NCBI GenBank assembly: GCA_947650285.1
Contig: CANTFL010001211.1
Coordinates: 124,001-188,000 of the forward strand
DNA from: Hyaloperonospora brassicae
Lineage: Eukaryota; Oomycota; Peronosporomycetes; Peronosporales; Peronosporaceae
DNA: 64,000 bases
Reading direction: 5' to 3'
In this document: in pieces, positions 31,701 through 41,542 of the stretch
Layout of the letters: every line of letters begins with the position of its first letter
Numbering within the stretch: position 1 is the stretch's first letter
Notes under the pieces: generated by a model
What the model was told of the DNA's origin: nothing
Database searches by the model: none
The model's input: the letters and a program-made list of their open reading frames with translations, nothing else
Made by a program: the position numbers and the translations under genes

Positions 31701-32232
31701 GCCAAACGGCGAGATACTGGCGCTGCGAACCGAAACCATCTACGAAGGCGAAGAGTGGCTCGAATCGCTCACTGATGCCAGCAAAGTGCGGCGGCACGGT
31801 GACAGTCCCGACAATTGGGGCGCTTGGGACGCAAACTTCTCACAGCTCCAACGACGGAGCAGTAGCACCCGTGACGCGGCATCGAACCGTGATGATAGAA
31901 GCGGTTCGTCGGGTAGTGCTTTGAACGGCGAGCGGCACTCCAATGGCGGACAAGGTGCAGCTGCGAACAAGGGCCATGCAAGCATAGCTGCAGCTAGCAC
32001 GCTACCACTGGGTCCAGCACATGAAGAAGACAGCGACCGCTTTGATGACGCGGATGTTGACGAGTACGATAGCGACGAGGATCTGGTCGAAAAGGACGGA
32101 TCGCTGCTTGCATGGATGCAGGAAGATCCTCGTCATGCTATCATTGCATTTTTGCTGGTTTTTATCGTGTACCTTGCATCAATGATGCATCGCGTCCAGC
32201 AAGTTCTCGTCGACACGACCGACGTGCCGTGA
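28717..32232 (+). CDS. PH / CHI-like / CHI-like / PH membrane-anchored protein
   Basis: A 1171-residue intronless protein starting at ATG 28717 (context GACCGCCATGC). In order it has a low-complexity leader and a PH domain (about 75-172; KWRDFVLERSRLQYF to ERRQWIDVF). A first domain resembling the chalcone-isomerase fold follows (about 280-455; MAVGMYIDPEAATRELEKF to HHDAKRGLIERLPSLW). Next come an acidic stretch (478-508) and a second CHI-like domain (about 615-870; FTVGLYVDPGAISESLLKFK to IDPSARTQLMERIPNLL) with an internal insertion. A second PH domain (about 898-1025; SKRWCRLDGTLFSYY to EEWLESL) and one C-terminal membrane helix (about 1140-1158; IIAFLLVFIVYLASMM) complete it. PH domains bind phosphoinositides, and CHI-fold relatives outside flavonoid synthesis bind fatty acids. 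The build suggests a tail-anchored lipid-sensing or lipid-transfer protein at membrane contacts. CHI assignment is by pattern and needs a profile search. Confidence 0.75.
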   Translation: MRRTDAPTDADNALTCASPSPAAAASAAMSTFNLLATSSTLFPSSSLSSTPAAAPHPNSNNNNSNSTSTSASSSGVLLLGKLMRRDRRLFTWKWRDFVLERSRLQYFSAKGNRKGDIALSLQTPITIRMCSDPKPFGFLLFIKDTKLTLAAATERERRQWIDVFCDVFHASVEQAPTATKAERRARPTYLPIPDLDADSDSPAAGAVFVPPNSSVASGDGSDYAADCGNYSTPVMAHNVLDNDDVKRDSFGEDMIPILESRMTYGPIKELFSRITFPPSLANGDLLVGVGPIVRRVGWTDERIMAVGMYIDPEAATRELEKFNGRVAKSLYGDQQFYNHLLFHTTFRRSFVVTARKRVSKSVLTALLRDELAPRMGPNAAATSTFLGFIEKSLKKAESMVMRIHEDDRFEYRLRGQLYPPIASHALCKCIQALFFDSNSIHHDAKRGLIERLPSLWGGEVLDVHDEIFGSLHERLQNIDSEDEEDTESDDDDDDDDDDDDEDDSEAEDLFGSHSNTSHHSGEDDEHKENSRGKQGREHPVTAAGKRSHLERNDYSDSSAMYQRPSTQDEWADYDDKQLEMLRRQSRSLMVHFGPIMDRDSNVVFSGDLNVDGSALLGTWSHQFSVPPDEHDASCDSLRRRFTVGLYVDPGAISESLLKFKGLSIGSIVQNTDYFHQFSSGTFQKHLVIKVDAKMKLRVLLKYFDTRLQSLVSSFEDVKKPFDTLVELWDSAHPQEHHQQIELTPKDEARFSIGPDKKMVLKVKKRGPSKDDKRQNHAVASGAFVSCQSEDITDSTDSAPSAFSQTGTAMTASGSAPFVVSISRGIYEMEIALPAPPFHLAFESLIFGFHAIDPSARTQLMERIPNLLDLAPDDLVHTYHDEIQALRENYKRQKPENRVKVGYLSISFEKRKLQRNTEKGGAKEVTMVPSRWSKRWCRLDGTLFSYYSHKRSRKYRDMMELTRCEVVEITANSGPDVARFAWEKGDSDSVRIAVIKPNGEILALRTETIYEGEEWLESLTDASKVRRHGDSPDNWGAWDANFSQLQRRSSSTRDAASNRDDRSGSSGSALNGERHSNGGQGAAANKGHASIAAASTLPLGPAHEEDSDRFDDADVDEYDSDEDLVEKDGSLLAWMQEDPRHAIIAFLLVFIVYLASMMHRVQQVLVDTTDVP

Positions 32233-34096
32233 TCTCAGGTCACATCGAATGAACAGCACGACTTGCTGGTGAGACGTATTGCCACTTTGCGCGTTCAAGT
32301 GGACTTTGTCGCTTGCATTGAGTTACGGCATCTGGCGGAAGACTCGTTCACGCGTTACAATGTGTCTACACGTCGGCAGTTCCAGGACATGTCACAAAGT
32401 CGAAGCTGTTCGAGTGTGTGAGTAGCTCTGCTTTCGAAGCAAGTTGTTGTCGTCGAGGCCGTCGCTGGAATCGCCACCTGGCTCGTATCTTGCGGGTGTG
32501 TTCGTTCTCTACGTCCAAGTCTTCACCGTGCGCACTGGACGTCAAGCTTGACTGCAAGTTACGACAGAAACGACGACGACGACATGCTCGATGTAGCTCG
32601 ATATCAGCCGATGTTTCGTCAAATGTACGACTGCACAAACGATGGATGGAAACATGTTGGAGCTTGTCGGGCGACGAAAGGAAGTCGTTCACCACAGTTC
32701 GAGACCGAGACTGGACACGACAGTCGAATGAGTTTCTGGCTGGGACAAACGAATGGCTTCGTAGTGTCGAATGAGTGTTTTGATAGCGGCGTTGCCGAGG
32801 GAACGACAGTGTGTAGCGAAGAAATCACCACATGTGCTGATTGACATGGTCGTGCGTCGTGTGTAGCTGTCTGATTGTTTGGAACGAGCTAAATCAGCCT
32901 TGGACAAATGACAACATCGATGGTGTGTTCATTGGTTCGTGTATGAACTTGGAGATGTCTACTTCCAAAATAGTTGACGTCAAGACTCTACCACCTCTTG
33001 CTGGATGCCGTCAGCCAAGCACATGCTACACGATGTATTTGTCCGAAAGAACCGGATAACTTGGTTGAGGAGCTTACACTTCTCGTTCCGCATCTGGCCA
33101 AGCCACAAGAAGCAGACCAAGCCAAGGGTAGTGCGGTCGCGTACATTGGTGGGTCAAGGACGTTGAGGTTTGCTGTAATGGTGAAAGCCACTAGACCTGT
33201 AGACGTCTGAGCAGTGTGGTAAGCAACAGGCAAACACGCGAGTTGCGTCGACTGTAACTCATTTGCGTGTACATCACTGTTCAACCTATCGATCGAGTAG
33301 CTCCCACCACGATCTTCAGCTCGTTTACTCGCGCGTGCATGCTATGCATGCACGTACGGAAGCCTGCAATTGTCCAGAATGCTATGCAAAGCAGTCAGTC
33401 ATGCATGAAGACTTGTGTTGCCACGCAGCCATCCAGCTTGTCGAATTCTGGTACTCGTAACTTTTTTCCAGTCCGAAACACGTGGCAAGCTGGAAACTGC
33501 CTGCGAACAAGCTAAGCGCTCGTGAAGTCCGTGGTCAGCGTTGACCTGCATGGCAAGATCCAGCTGCAATCTCGCTGCACGTTGTTATCGATACGAGTGA
33601 ATGTTCCTGGCAAACAACTCGGCGATTCAGTCGCAAGATCAATGACGTTCGTTATCTGATGCCAATGCCTGCACTGTAGTCTCATCTTCTACATGCGGTG
33701 GAGTTGTTGCATCCACTGGCATCCCGAACGTGGAAAGTCAAGCAACGCAGAACATCGGTCAACGTCGGGTCGCCGGATGTTCGTCGCCACCCGCATCTTT
33801 CGCATCTCAGCGTTAGCCGGTGCATTTCATCGGAGGCATCAAATGCGACAGTATACGTCGTGTAACTGGATCGAATGGCATGTCGTGTTCCGCTTCTCGT
33901 CAACCGGGGTCTATTGCACGTTGCTGCTTCCTTCTAGCTATATCGCAAGCAGTCGCGGGAACAGCATCATCGAGCACGTCTTCGATGGGGACGTGAACCG
34001 ATTCGTATCGCAGTTCCATCACCGGTGCTGATCGAAACGATGCGAGTTACAGATAAACAGCTGCATCACTGCATTACGAGAGCCACGACGAACCTC
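32233..34096. other. intergenic, no gene supported
   Basis: About 1.86 kb between two converging genes. It contains a 21-bp near-palindrome at 33334-33354 (9-bp arms CGTGCATGC, 3-nt loop). Open frames are short and unconvincing on both strands. Confidence 0.5.
33334..33354. repeat. palindrome with 9-bp arms
   Basis: CGTGCATGC at 33334-33342, TAT loop, then its reverse complement at 33346-33354. It is isolated in intergenic DNA. Confidence 0.7.
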
Positions 34097-36272
34097 TTAC
34101 AGCGCCTTTCGAAAACGCACGAGCTTAAACGAGCTATGCTGCTTCTCCTTGTCCACTTGCTCCACGTATCCAAGTACCCGATAGAGCTGTTGGGCACCTT
34201 CCATTGCTCCGATCGTCTCGAGACAAATCTCGTTGAATGCGCCACAAGATACAGCAAAAGCCTCGACCGCGCGCACTAGAGCTGATGCCACACCACGTCG
34301 TCGAAGTGTAGGAGCAACACTGAGCCGACAAAGTTCGGCAGTGCAGTTTCCTTCGTCGTCGTTCGCCTGCTGGCCTGGCGATAGTGCCAGCGGCTTCATA
34401 CCGACACACCCAACGACTTTGGCGTCTACTTCAGCGACCCAAAACCCACTCGTCAGAGCGCCTGCGTTGCTTGGCTGTTGAAATGCTCGGTGTACGTCAA
34501 ACATGTCTCCGCTGGGACCACACAGACGATTCGCGACAAACTGACGCACAGCACGTGACTCTTTGCCAAAATCGAGATGTGTGCTCTCGAAGAGTGAGCG
34601 CACCGCAGCCAAGTCGCTGTGCTGAAATGACCGGATAATCACCACCTCGGATCCCATCTCCTGCTTTGGCTGCGGCGCAACGCTGCCCGTCAGGAGATAC
34701 CGGTGCTGTTGCGTACGAGGCACGAACCGAGTGATCCACCCACAACTATCCTTCTCTTGATTGTTGCAGTTGTCTGCAAGATAGATGGCGTAATGCGCGT
34801 TGCACAGCATCCAATCAGCATACTCGTCGAAAGGCTCGAGCAGTGCCAGCCTGCGCTTCTCCTCTGGAGTCGTGCACGCTGCAAACACTCCATTCATATC
34901 GAGCATACAGCAATTCTCCCAGTGACCACGAGCAAGTAGACGTCGACAGTGGTCAGCTGCGGTCTGGTATCCCCGGACGCCGCGCAACGTGCAGCCTTTT
35001 ACGGCAAAGTATCGCTGAAGCGTCGAGCCAAAAGCACTGGACTCTCCGTCACGCTTCGTGTCTACCGACGCAATGCGCTCGCTGACGTCACTTGCATGGA
35101 GTCCAATTGGGTCGTATAGCGCAATGGAGGCGCTCGAGAAAGCCTGACCAAGCCAATGAAGCAGCTCTGTGCCTTTATCTGGCGCCAAGTACGACTACAC
35201 AAGCACGCACACGAATCAGAAAGTGCACGAGCCATGGACAGTCATCGCAGTACACGCAGTCTGTACCACGACACATTCAGCAAGGATTAACGTCGGCAAG
35301 CTCCGATCAACGCCAGCAGCATCCAGCATCGCGCCGAGCTTGTCGATGTCTCCGAGGTCACAAGCAATGATCGCGTACGATGCAGATGGCACGTGACATT
35401 GCCATGTCACTGTCTTCTCAGCCAAAGACGCAGCGACACTCAAGTGGGCAACGTCTGTTGGAAAAAGACCTGCGCGTACGTCCGAGTTATTCAGTCGCTC
35501 GGCCTTTGCATCAGCAATGGCATCACAGTCCACTTCCGTGAACGCAACGTTGCCAGCAAACTGTCGCGTCGCCAGCAGTCGAAAGAACAGCGTGTCAAAT
35601 CCAGCACCCAACGACACAATGTTCACTTGAGACAGCGTCGAATCTACACGACCGAAACGGAATCATTACACAACTGCAACAACGAGAAGAAGAAGAAGAA
35701 GAAAAAAAACGAGCTACGCAACAGCCGGACGAAAAGCGGCAGGGAACAACGGACCGATTCGTTACGTAACGTACATTGCAACAGGAAGAGCTCGACGCAG
35801 CGCGCTACAGCAACGTGTCGCAAGTAGTACCCGCGATGGATCTGCAACGCCAGACACGACAAGCGCGTCACGTTTGCACGGACACGACTCGAGAGCAACA
35901 GGGGACAGTTTGACAAAGTACGAGAGGGATGCGGCGCGTGGGTTTGGCCACAAACGAGCGCAGGAACGGGTCGTGGAAGTAGCCAATTGTTGCAGCTGAG
36001 CTACAGACACATAGAGAGGGACAGGAACATGACAGACAGACAGACAGACAGACAGACAAGTCGGAACAATGAGCTTTGGGGAGTGTATCTTTTGCTCCTG
36101 ACGACTCTACAGAGGCGACGGGTACAGCAAAAAAGAGCGCACGGTACAGAGAAAGCAGAGGAGCAGCTACGTGCGCTTACAGTTTGCACTTGGCGGCGTC
36201 CAGAGCCGTTTCAGTGACATTATGGTCGCTCGTTCCGCGCCAAATTGACGTCGTGGGTGGTGAGCCCGTCAT
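34097..36272 (-). CDS. leucine carboxyl methyltransferase fused to GNAT acetyltransferase, 5 exons
   Basis: Exons (complement) are 36181-36272, 35922-36000, 35775-35841, 35267-35625 and 34097-35194. Donors are GTAAGC, GTACTT, GTACGT and GTACAG, all acceptors end AG, and the frame is kept throughout, giving about 564 residues. The first 360 residues follow LCMT1: KLSAATIGYFHDPFLRSFV, then IHRGYYLRHV, the SAM loop NIVSLGAGFDTLFFRL, EVDCDAI, LPTLILAECVVSYL and GTELLHWL. In the family this enzyme methylates the C-terminal leucine of the PP2A catalytic subunit. The last exon continues without a stop into a GNAT fold (about 375-564). It includes VVIIRSFQHSDLAAVRSLF and the acetyl-CoA motif AELCRLSVAPTLRRRGVAS, ending near FKLVRFRKAL. 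Both domains share one exon, so the fusion is not an artefact of exon joining. The ATG at 36272 (MTGSPPTTS) is the best start. Confidence 0.85.
36028..36058. repeat. (GACA)n microsatellite in intron
   Basis: About seven GACA units in the first intron of the LCMT-GNAT gene, close to the splice acceptor, where on the gene strand they form the pyrimidine-rich (TGTC)n tract. Confidence 0.9.
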
Positions 36273-36716
36273 GTTTGTCAGTTGGTGTGGTGCACGCACT
36301 TCGTGCTGGGCATCCGTGGGTACTGACGAGTAATCACGTGCTTTGTACACGACGCAAGATAAACAAAGCAGGTGCCTCGAGGCCACTATGTCGAGGCTTT
36401 TGCTTTTCTTCTCTTCCTGCTTGGCGGTAGTCAAAACGCGTGTGAGCGGTATGTCGGTCGCGTCATAGCCGACGCAAAAAAAGGCTGCGGGTACATAGCG
36501 GTCTGTGACTGCCATCCGCGTCGCACGCGCTGCGTTCAGTTGTGAAGTCCCTTCGCAAGAACGAAACGACTCACTCGGTACCCGTTCATCAGATGTCGCA
36601 CGTTAGCGCTCCAGCGCCCGAACTGCGCTGTCGAACCCTCAGCACTCGTCTTCCTCCTCCTCGTTCACTCTCTTTGCCCACAACTACAATAGCGACCGAC
36701 GTCGTCAAGAGCCCTC
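36273..36716. promoter_or_regulatory. divergent promoter region
   Basis: 444 bp between the LCMT-GNAT gene (-) and the CTD-type phosphatase gene (+). Both affect protein phosphatase systems, but a shared control is only speculation. No clear initiator or TATA box was found. Confidence 0.4.
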
Positions 36717-37664
36717 ATGACCATTATGGACACCAGTAGACGACCACGAAGCACTGCAGTCGTCGATCCTTCTACCACGTTAAACAACAACGCTCAGACG
36801 TCGTCACGAGGGCCTCAAGTAGCACATCCCAACCCCTTTGACCACTCACGCTCTGTCATCGCGTACCCCACCGACACAAATGTCACGCAGCAATCCATTG
36901 TAGTCGGAGCGTATCACATGACCCATTGTGGGGCACCGCGTACGAGCCGTCAAAGCCAACGCCACGGCATTGTCCGCGACTTGATCGCGTCCATCTGCTT
37001 AGCGCTCGGCATTGACGAGCGAAAGCAGCAGAACCGCTTGGCACTGCCAACGTCCGAGTCGACAGCAGCCGACGCGGCCTCTTGTGGACGAGTCCACGCA
37101 CTCGGCAAGAGCGTTTTGCCACCTGTAGGGCCCAAGGACGTCGGGAAGAAGTGCCTCGTGCTCGATCTCGACGAGACACTGGTGCACTCGTCGTTCCGAC
37201 CGACTGCTTACCCGCACACTGTTGTGCCGGTGGAAATCGACGGCGCTTCCTACCTCGTGTACATGTGCATGCGACCAGGAGCACAAGAGTTTCTGGTCGA
37301 AATGGCACAGTACTTTGAGATTGTCGTGTACACGGCCAGCTTGAGCAAGTACGCAGACCCGCTGTTGGATGCCCTGGACACCGAACGGGTTCTCCGCTAC
37401 CGCCTCTATCGCGAGCATTGCGTGCAGCACAACGGCGCCTACGTGAAAGACTTGTCCGTGCTACAGCGCGACATGTGCCAGACCATTATAGTCGACAACG
37501 CGCCACTGTCGTACACTTTCCACCCTCAGAACGCCATCGGGTGCTCCAGCTTCATCGACGACCCCAAGGACAGGGAGCTCAAGTCCATTTCACGGTTCCT
37601 GACCACCGTCCGTAGCGTCAGCGATGTGCGCGAGCACTTGCACATGTGGGATGCCACGTATTGA
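36717..37664 (+). CDS. SCP/Dullard-type CTD-like phosphatase
   Basis: A 315-residue intronless protein of the HAD-type FCP/SCP phosphatase family. The catalytic DLDETLVH motif is at 150-157, with nucleophile D150 and general acid D152. MRPGAQEFLVEMAQYFEIVVYTAS follows in the family pattern, and the later conserved VDNAPLSYTFHPQNAIG and FIDDPKDREL blocks are intact. The N-terminal 130 residues are Ser/Thr-rich and probably disordered; no BRCT domain is present, which excludes FCP1. Relatives dephosphorylate the RNA polymerase II CTD, SMADs or lipin. A membrane helix as in Dullard is not obvious. There are two possible starts, 36717 and 36726. A (GA)17 repeat lies just after the stop. Confidence 0.92.
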   Translation: MTIMDTSRRPRSTAVVDPSTTLNNNAQTSSRGPQVAHPNPFDHSRSVIAYPTDTNVTQQSIVVGAYHMTHCGAPRTSRQSQRHGIVRDLIASICLALGIDERKQQNRLALPTSESTAADAASCGRVHALGKSVLPPVGPKDVGKKCLVLDLDETLVHSSFRPTAYPHTVVPVEIDGASYLVYMCMRPGAQEFLVEMAQYFEIVVYTASLSKYADPLLDALDTERVLRYRLYREHCVQHNGAYVKDLSVLQRDMCQTIIVDNAPLSYTFHPQNAIGCSSFIDDPKDRELKSISRFLTTVRSVSDVREHLHMWDATY

Positions 37665-37696
37665 TTGACATGCACACACGCAGCAAAGTGACAGGC

Positions 37697-37735
<39 letters not shown>

Positions 37736-38765
37736 GCAGTCTCGAGCAAAGGGACAACGACCGCGAGCTTTGGCGACATCAGTCGCAAAGTGCTTTCGCG
37801 TTTCGTCGAGGGCAAGTGAGCAAGGGACATCTTTGCTGGTTCTGCACTTGCACACAGGAGTCAATGTACTTCCCTTCCGCCTGGTCGCATCGCTACTGAC
37901 GCCTGCAGTCTGTAACGTGGACGTGGGCAGTAGTCAGTTGCTTGGGCTGTCTGTCTGCCTCCAATGCTGTCCAAGTGGTGGCCATGAGGACGCAGGACCT
38001 CTTCGATTGCTGAGCCTCATTCATCACACGTAGTTCATTGGTACTACCGACTGACTTTTCTGCGCGACTTTCCAAGTCAGCGACTTCCTCACCGGTAGGA
38101 CTTTGTGTCGTTACTGCCGTCTGCCGTCGAGACAGCGCCCGTCTCAAAGATGGGGTTCGACACAGTCGTCCTTTGCGTCCACGTGGAATCGCCACACACC
38201 TCTGCCTGACGCAGGACCTCACGAAAGGGATTGGCGGCGACGGACCGACCGACCGATGCGCGTTGCGTTCCAGGAGCCACTTCGATGGCCTATCGCTCGT
38301 GCAACTAACTCCATGTGGTTCTGTGTACTGAATGGTACACTCGCAGCTGCGCTCCTTCAGTCGCATTCCGTCAAAACAGGTGGCCACAAACAATGACATT
38401 ACGCGTACGCTCGCGAGCGAAAACACTTCTGCAGCGTTACTTCAGCAATCCCTGTGGTCGCAATGGTAAGTGGTGAGTGGTAACAGCGATCGATAGATGT
38501 GGTGTTTGGAGTGATAGATGTGGTGTTTGGAGTGATAGACTTGGGGACTGGCAGCCTACCGACCAACCGTTGCATCGGATATCGATGGACAGAAGTGGTC
38601 CGTAGTGGTCACGCCGACAACACCTTCAACGACACGTTGATGGGTAGGAACGCCATCACGACCACCATCACGACCACTACCACTAATATTACACGCTCGA
38701 GGCCCGCGATCATCTTCATTCCCCATTCTTGCGTCACGAAAGCAAGCAGCGCTTGTCCACCAGTC
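37665..38765. other. intergenic, no gene supported
   Basis: About 1.1 kb. It contains the (GA)n tract at 37699-37733 and two direct copies of GATAGATGTGGTGTTTGGAG near 38492-38535. No recognisable coding region was found. Confidence 0.5.
37699..37733. repeat. (GA)17 microsatellite
   Basis: Uninterrupted GA repeat 35 bp after the stop codon of the CTD-type phosphatase, so probably in its 3' UTR. Confidence 0.95.
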
Positions 38766-39383
38766 ATGCGGTATACCTTGACCTCCTTTGTATCCATTGC
38801 ACTGGCCGGTAGCTCTGCCCAGGGGAGCCACCGCCCGCTCGCACTTTACCGTCGAGACCCGTCGCCACACGACCGGATCAACTGCAGACCGCAGTTGCGT
38901 CACGCACTAGTGACAGCTCAGGACGTTCATATGCACGAACTAACGACAGCGCGTCGACAACTGGAGGCGCTGTCGACGCGAGTCCACGCTGAAGTACAGG
39001 AGCTCGTTGCAAGGCGCGAAGACGCCCAAAGACAGCTTTACGACCGCCAGTACGAACGCAATTGCGAGTGCGAAAGTGCACAAAGTTCCCTTACTACTGC
39101 CACATCAACAGCAGTGCCCGTCCACGCCATCGAGTCGGACGCAAGTGGGACATTGGTCCCGGACAACGCGTCGTGGGCGCTCGAGTCAGTCGAGTCGCGA
39201 ATGCGTTCAGACAGTCCATTGGCCCACGCAGCTGCAGACCAGCAGCAGACGGGGTCGTTTTTCGCCAGTACACTGTTCGCACTGGCCGTGTTCTTTATGG
39301 CAGTCCCCATCGCGTGTCTTCTTGGCTTTGTCTTGCTGTACCGCCGCCGCCGCCGCCAGCGGACAGTGCATACCCACGCCTAA
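38766..39383 (+). CDS. small single-pass membrane protein, unrecognised
   Basis: The open frame continues upstream without an ATG-led domain; the ATG at 38766 gives 205 residues and begins with a plausible signal peptide (MRYTLTSFVSIALAGSSAQG). A helical, charged middle follows (LTTARRQLEALSTRVHAEVQ and on), which looks like a coiled coil. The C-terminus has one strong membrane helix (STLFALAVFFMAVPIACLL) and a basic tail of five consecutive arginines. The topology predicted is type I with a short cytosolic basic tail. No domain recognised. The upstream ATG-like positions in the same frame give a Thr-rich leader and seem less likely. Confidence 0.55.
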   Translation: MRYTLTSFVSIALAGSSAQGSHRPLALYRRDPSPHDRINCRPQLRHALVTAQDVHMHELTTARRQLEALSTRVHAEVQELVARREDAQRQLYDRQYERNCECESAQSSLTTATSTAVPVHAIESDASGTLVPDNASWALESVESRMRSDSPLAHAAADQQQTGSFFASTLFALAVFFMAVPIACLLGFVLLYRRRRRQRTVHTHA

Positions 39384-39552
39384 ATCAGTAGCTGGTTACA
39401 TGCTCGATCGCAGTTTTATGTCTGTCTGTCGTGTGTGTGTGTATCCACGGGTCCCTGTGTAACTTAATAAACAACAGGAATAGTTCCTTGTTTGTGTGAT
39501 TGTTTGTTTGTGGGATTGTTTGTTTGTGGACGTTGGATCAAAACGGTGCTCG

Positions 39553-40952
39553 ATGGCCAAGCGCTCGTCTGGGTCGACCGACGCGGTCGCTCCGTCGCTG
39601 GACGACGCGTCGTACAGCCACTTGTTCATGGAAGCACGCACGGTACGGTCCTGTCTATACGGTCGGATACAATGCTGCCGGTACATGTGAGCCACACTGA
39701 CGCTTTTACACCAATGCCGACGGTGGCGATTGCGTATTTGTGGACGTTGGCACGTGCTTATTTGTGGCTCGTGCTTATTTGTGGCGCTTCGTTCTTGTTT
39801 GTGGTCATAGGAGACTTTGCGTATGACCGATATCAATGCGTTTTTCATCTGCAAATTATGCAACGGGTACTTTCGCGATCCGTATACGGCAAAAGAGTGT
39901 CTACACACGTGTACGTCATGACCAGAGCGCACGTGTGGGAGCCCGTGAATGGCAGAAGCTGAGTCGAGTCGTACTTTGCACGTTTTCTGTGTGCGTGGAC
40001 GTGTGCAGTCTGCCACGGATGCGTTCGGGGGTTCTATCTGCACACCACGTCGTGTTCTTGTCCGACGTGCGGCGTGGACTTGGGCGCTAAACCGTGGACC
40101 CAGTTCATGTACGTCCACGTCCTGATGTTGTCGACTCATGACTGGATCAGTGCTCATGCTATACCTGCGTGCAGTCCGGATCCAGCACTGAAAGAGCTCT
40201 CTGAGAAGTACTTGCCGGACTTTCGTGCCAAAGAAGAAGCAGAGGGTACGGCGGCCACTGCTTTGTGTATCGTTGTGCCGAATGCTTTGCTCATTGTCGA
40301 TCGAGGGATTATTGTTTTGGTGTTGTTGTTGTTGCTGATGCTGTTGTTGTTGTTGCTGTTGCTGTTGTTGTTGTTCATTGAGTGTAGAGCGAGTGTTCTA
40401 TGCCAAGTTTGGCATCAAGCGCAAACAGCCCGACGCTCCACACGATGATCACCAGAGTACTTCGAAGTTCCGTCGCCCGCTGTGTCAGTCGCCTGGACAC
40501 ATGATCCAATTCGAGTTGCACCCCCAGCGCGGGTCAGTATGCGTGCGGCTCTGTTATTCGTATCGTGCTCGTGTCGAGCTCAACGGTAACGGTACTTGGT
40601 GGTCGTGGTTGTGGTGCTATTTTCAGTCCCGACGTACCTCTGTTTTTGCTCCTGGGTGAGCTGAAGGCCCCGTGCATGAACACGCAGTCGTCTTTCAAGG
40701 TAAGACTCATCGTTTGCTCGACTTGGCATCGCACGTGATTGAACTGCGATGTTGTCTGGTGGGTGCGATCAGGTTATGTATCTGCGCAAGTACTTGGCCA
40801 AGAAGCTGAAGGTCTTGAAGCCCGAAGAGATTGAGATTCTGTGCAACGGCATGGTTGTGGGTCCGGAGTATTCCCTCGAGTTTGTCCGACGCACGCTTTG
40901 GAAAGAGGACTCGAAGATGATCCTGGAATACCGACGCCAACTCGTTGCCTAG
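39553..40952 (+). CDS. Polycomb-group PCGF-type RING and RAWUL protein, 7 exons
   Basis: Exons are 39553-39642, 39811-39910, 40009-40108, 40175-40245, 40388-40532, 40627-40699 and 40773-40952. All introns are GT-AG (donors GTACGG, GTACGT, GTACGT, GTACGG, GTCAGT, GTAAGA), and the frame holds for 252 residues. The N-terminal RTETLRMTDINAFFICKLCN leads into a RING finger with CKLCNGYFRDPY, ECLHTFCHGCV and CSCPTCGVDLG. This is the Cys/His spacing of PCGF proteins (PCGF1 to PCGF6, Psc). DPALKELSEKYLPDFRAKEE follows, as in PCGF family members. The C-terminus is a ubiquitin-like RAWUL domain (MYLRKYLAKKLKVL, EEIEILCNGMVVGP, LEFVRRTLWKED). Such proteins pair with RING1 in PRC1-type H2A ubiquitin ligases. 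Length matches human PCGF1 (259). The fourth intron is a TTG/CTG microsatellite. Confidence 0.87.
40313..40377. repeat. (TTG/CTG)n triplet repeat in intron
   Basis: About 20 TTG and CTG triplets in the intron before exon 5 of the PCGF-like gene, ending close to the acceptor. It is the same kind of triplet-rich intron as in the COPI-associated gene. Confidence 0.85.
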
Positions 40953-41542
40953 TCGGGTGAAATCGAGTGGGGGGGTGTCTGCGACATTGGGTGCAGTGAG
41001 TGCCATTCGGACGTCAAATCTGCAAGATCCTGACTAGTAGATGCCGTCTACATACTCACTAAGCACCAATGACAGATCCGCGCTTTGGTGGTAATAATGC
41101 TGTTGTGGTGTGGAAGTAGTCACATCGACACGAGCTGCATCGGCCTGTTTGACTCCCGTGCATTTGACGAGGAGGTGAAGACAAATGACGTGAAGGCGCA
41201 CCTCCCCTCGATATCTCAACCATTGCAGCCCATGAGAGTATGTCACGTATATTTCACTACAAGCGCTGCCGAACAAGAATCGAACATCAGCTTCTGACTA
41301 TTTCGATACGTTATAAATCATCCTACATCTTTCGAAACAAAGTCCTCACGCTGCAATACTAACGCTGTGAAAGAAACGCTTTCGCAAGAAAGCAATCGTC
41401 GTCCTCCAAATAAATCTCGATAAAAAATGTCGTTGACTATATTAGATGCCGTTCAGTGCTTTCCTATGAATTCTGATCTCTTGTTGCTTTGGCCGACGCA
41501 AAGAACTTCGCCATCACTATCGTCGCAAACTACAACCGTAGC
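40953..41542. other. intergenic between converging genes
   Basis: About 590 bp separating the PCGF-like stop and the Hsp70 stop. AT-richer towards 41400. No gene or structured repeat supported. Confidence 0.5.

Noticed and set aside
36177..36515. Minus-strand frame of 112 codons as a separate gene
   Set aside because: Its last 30 residues are exon 1 of the LCMT-GNAT gene; the upstream part is promoter DNA without a supported start.
37526..37864. Minus-strand frame with a poly Ser-Leu run
   Set aside because: It translates the (GA)17 microsatellite and is antisense to the phosphatase 3' end.
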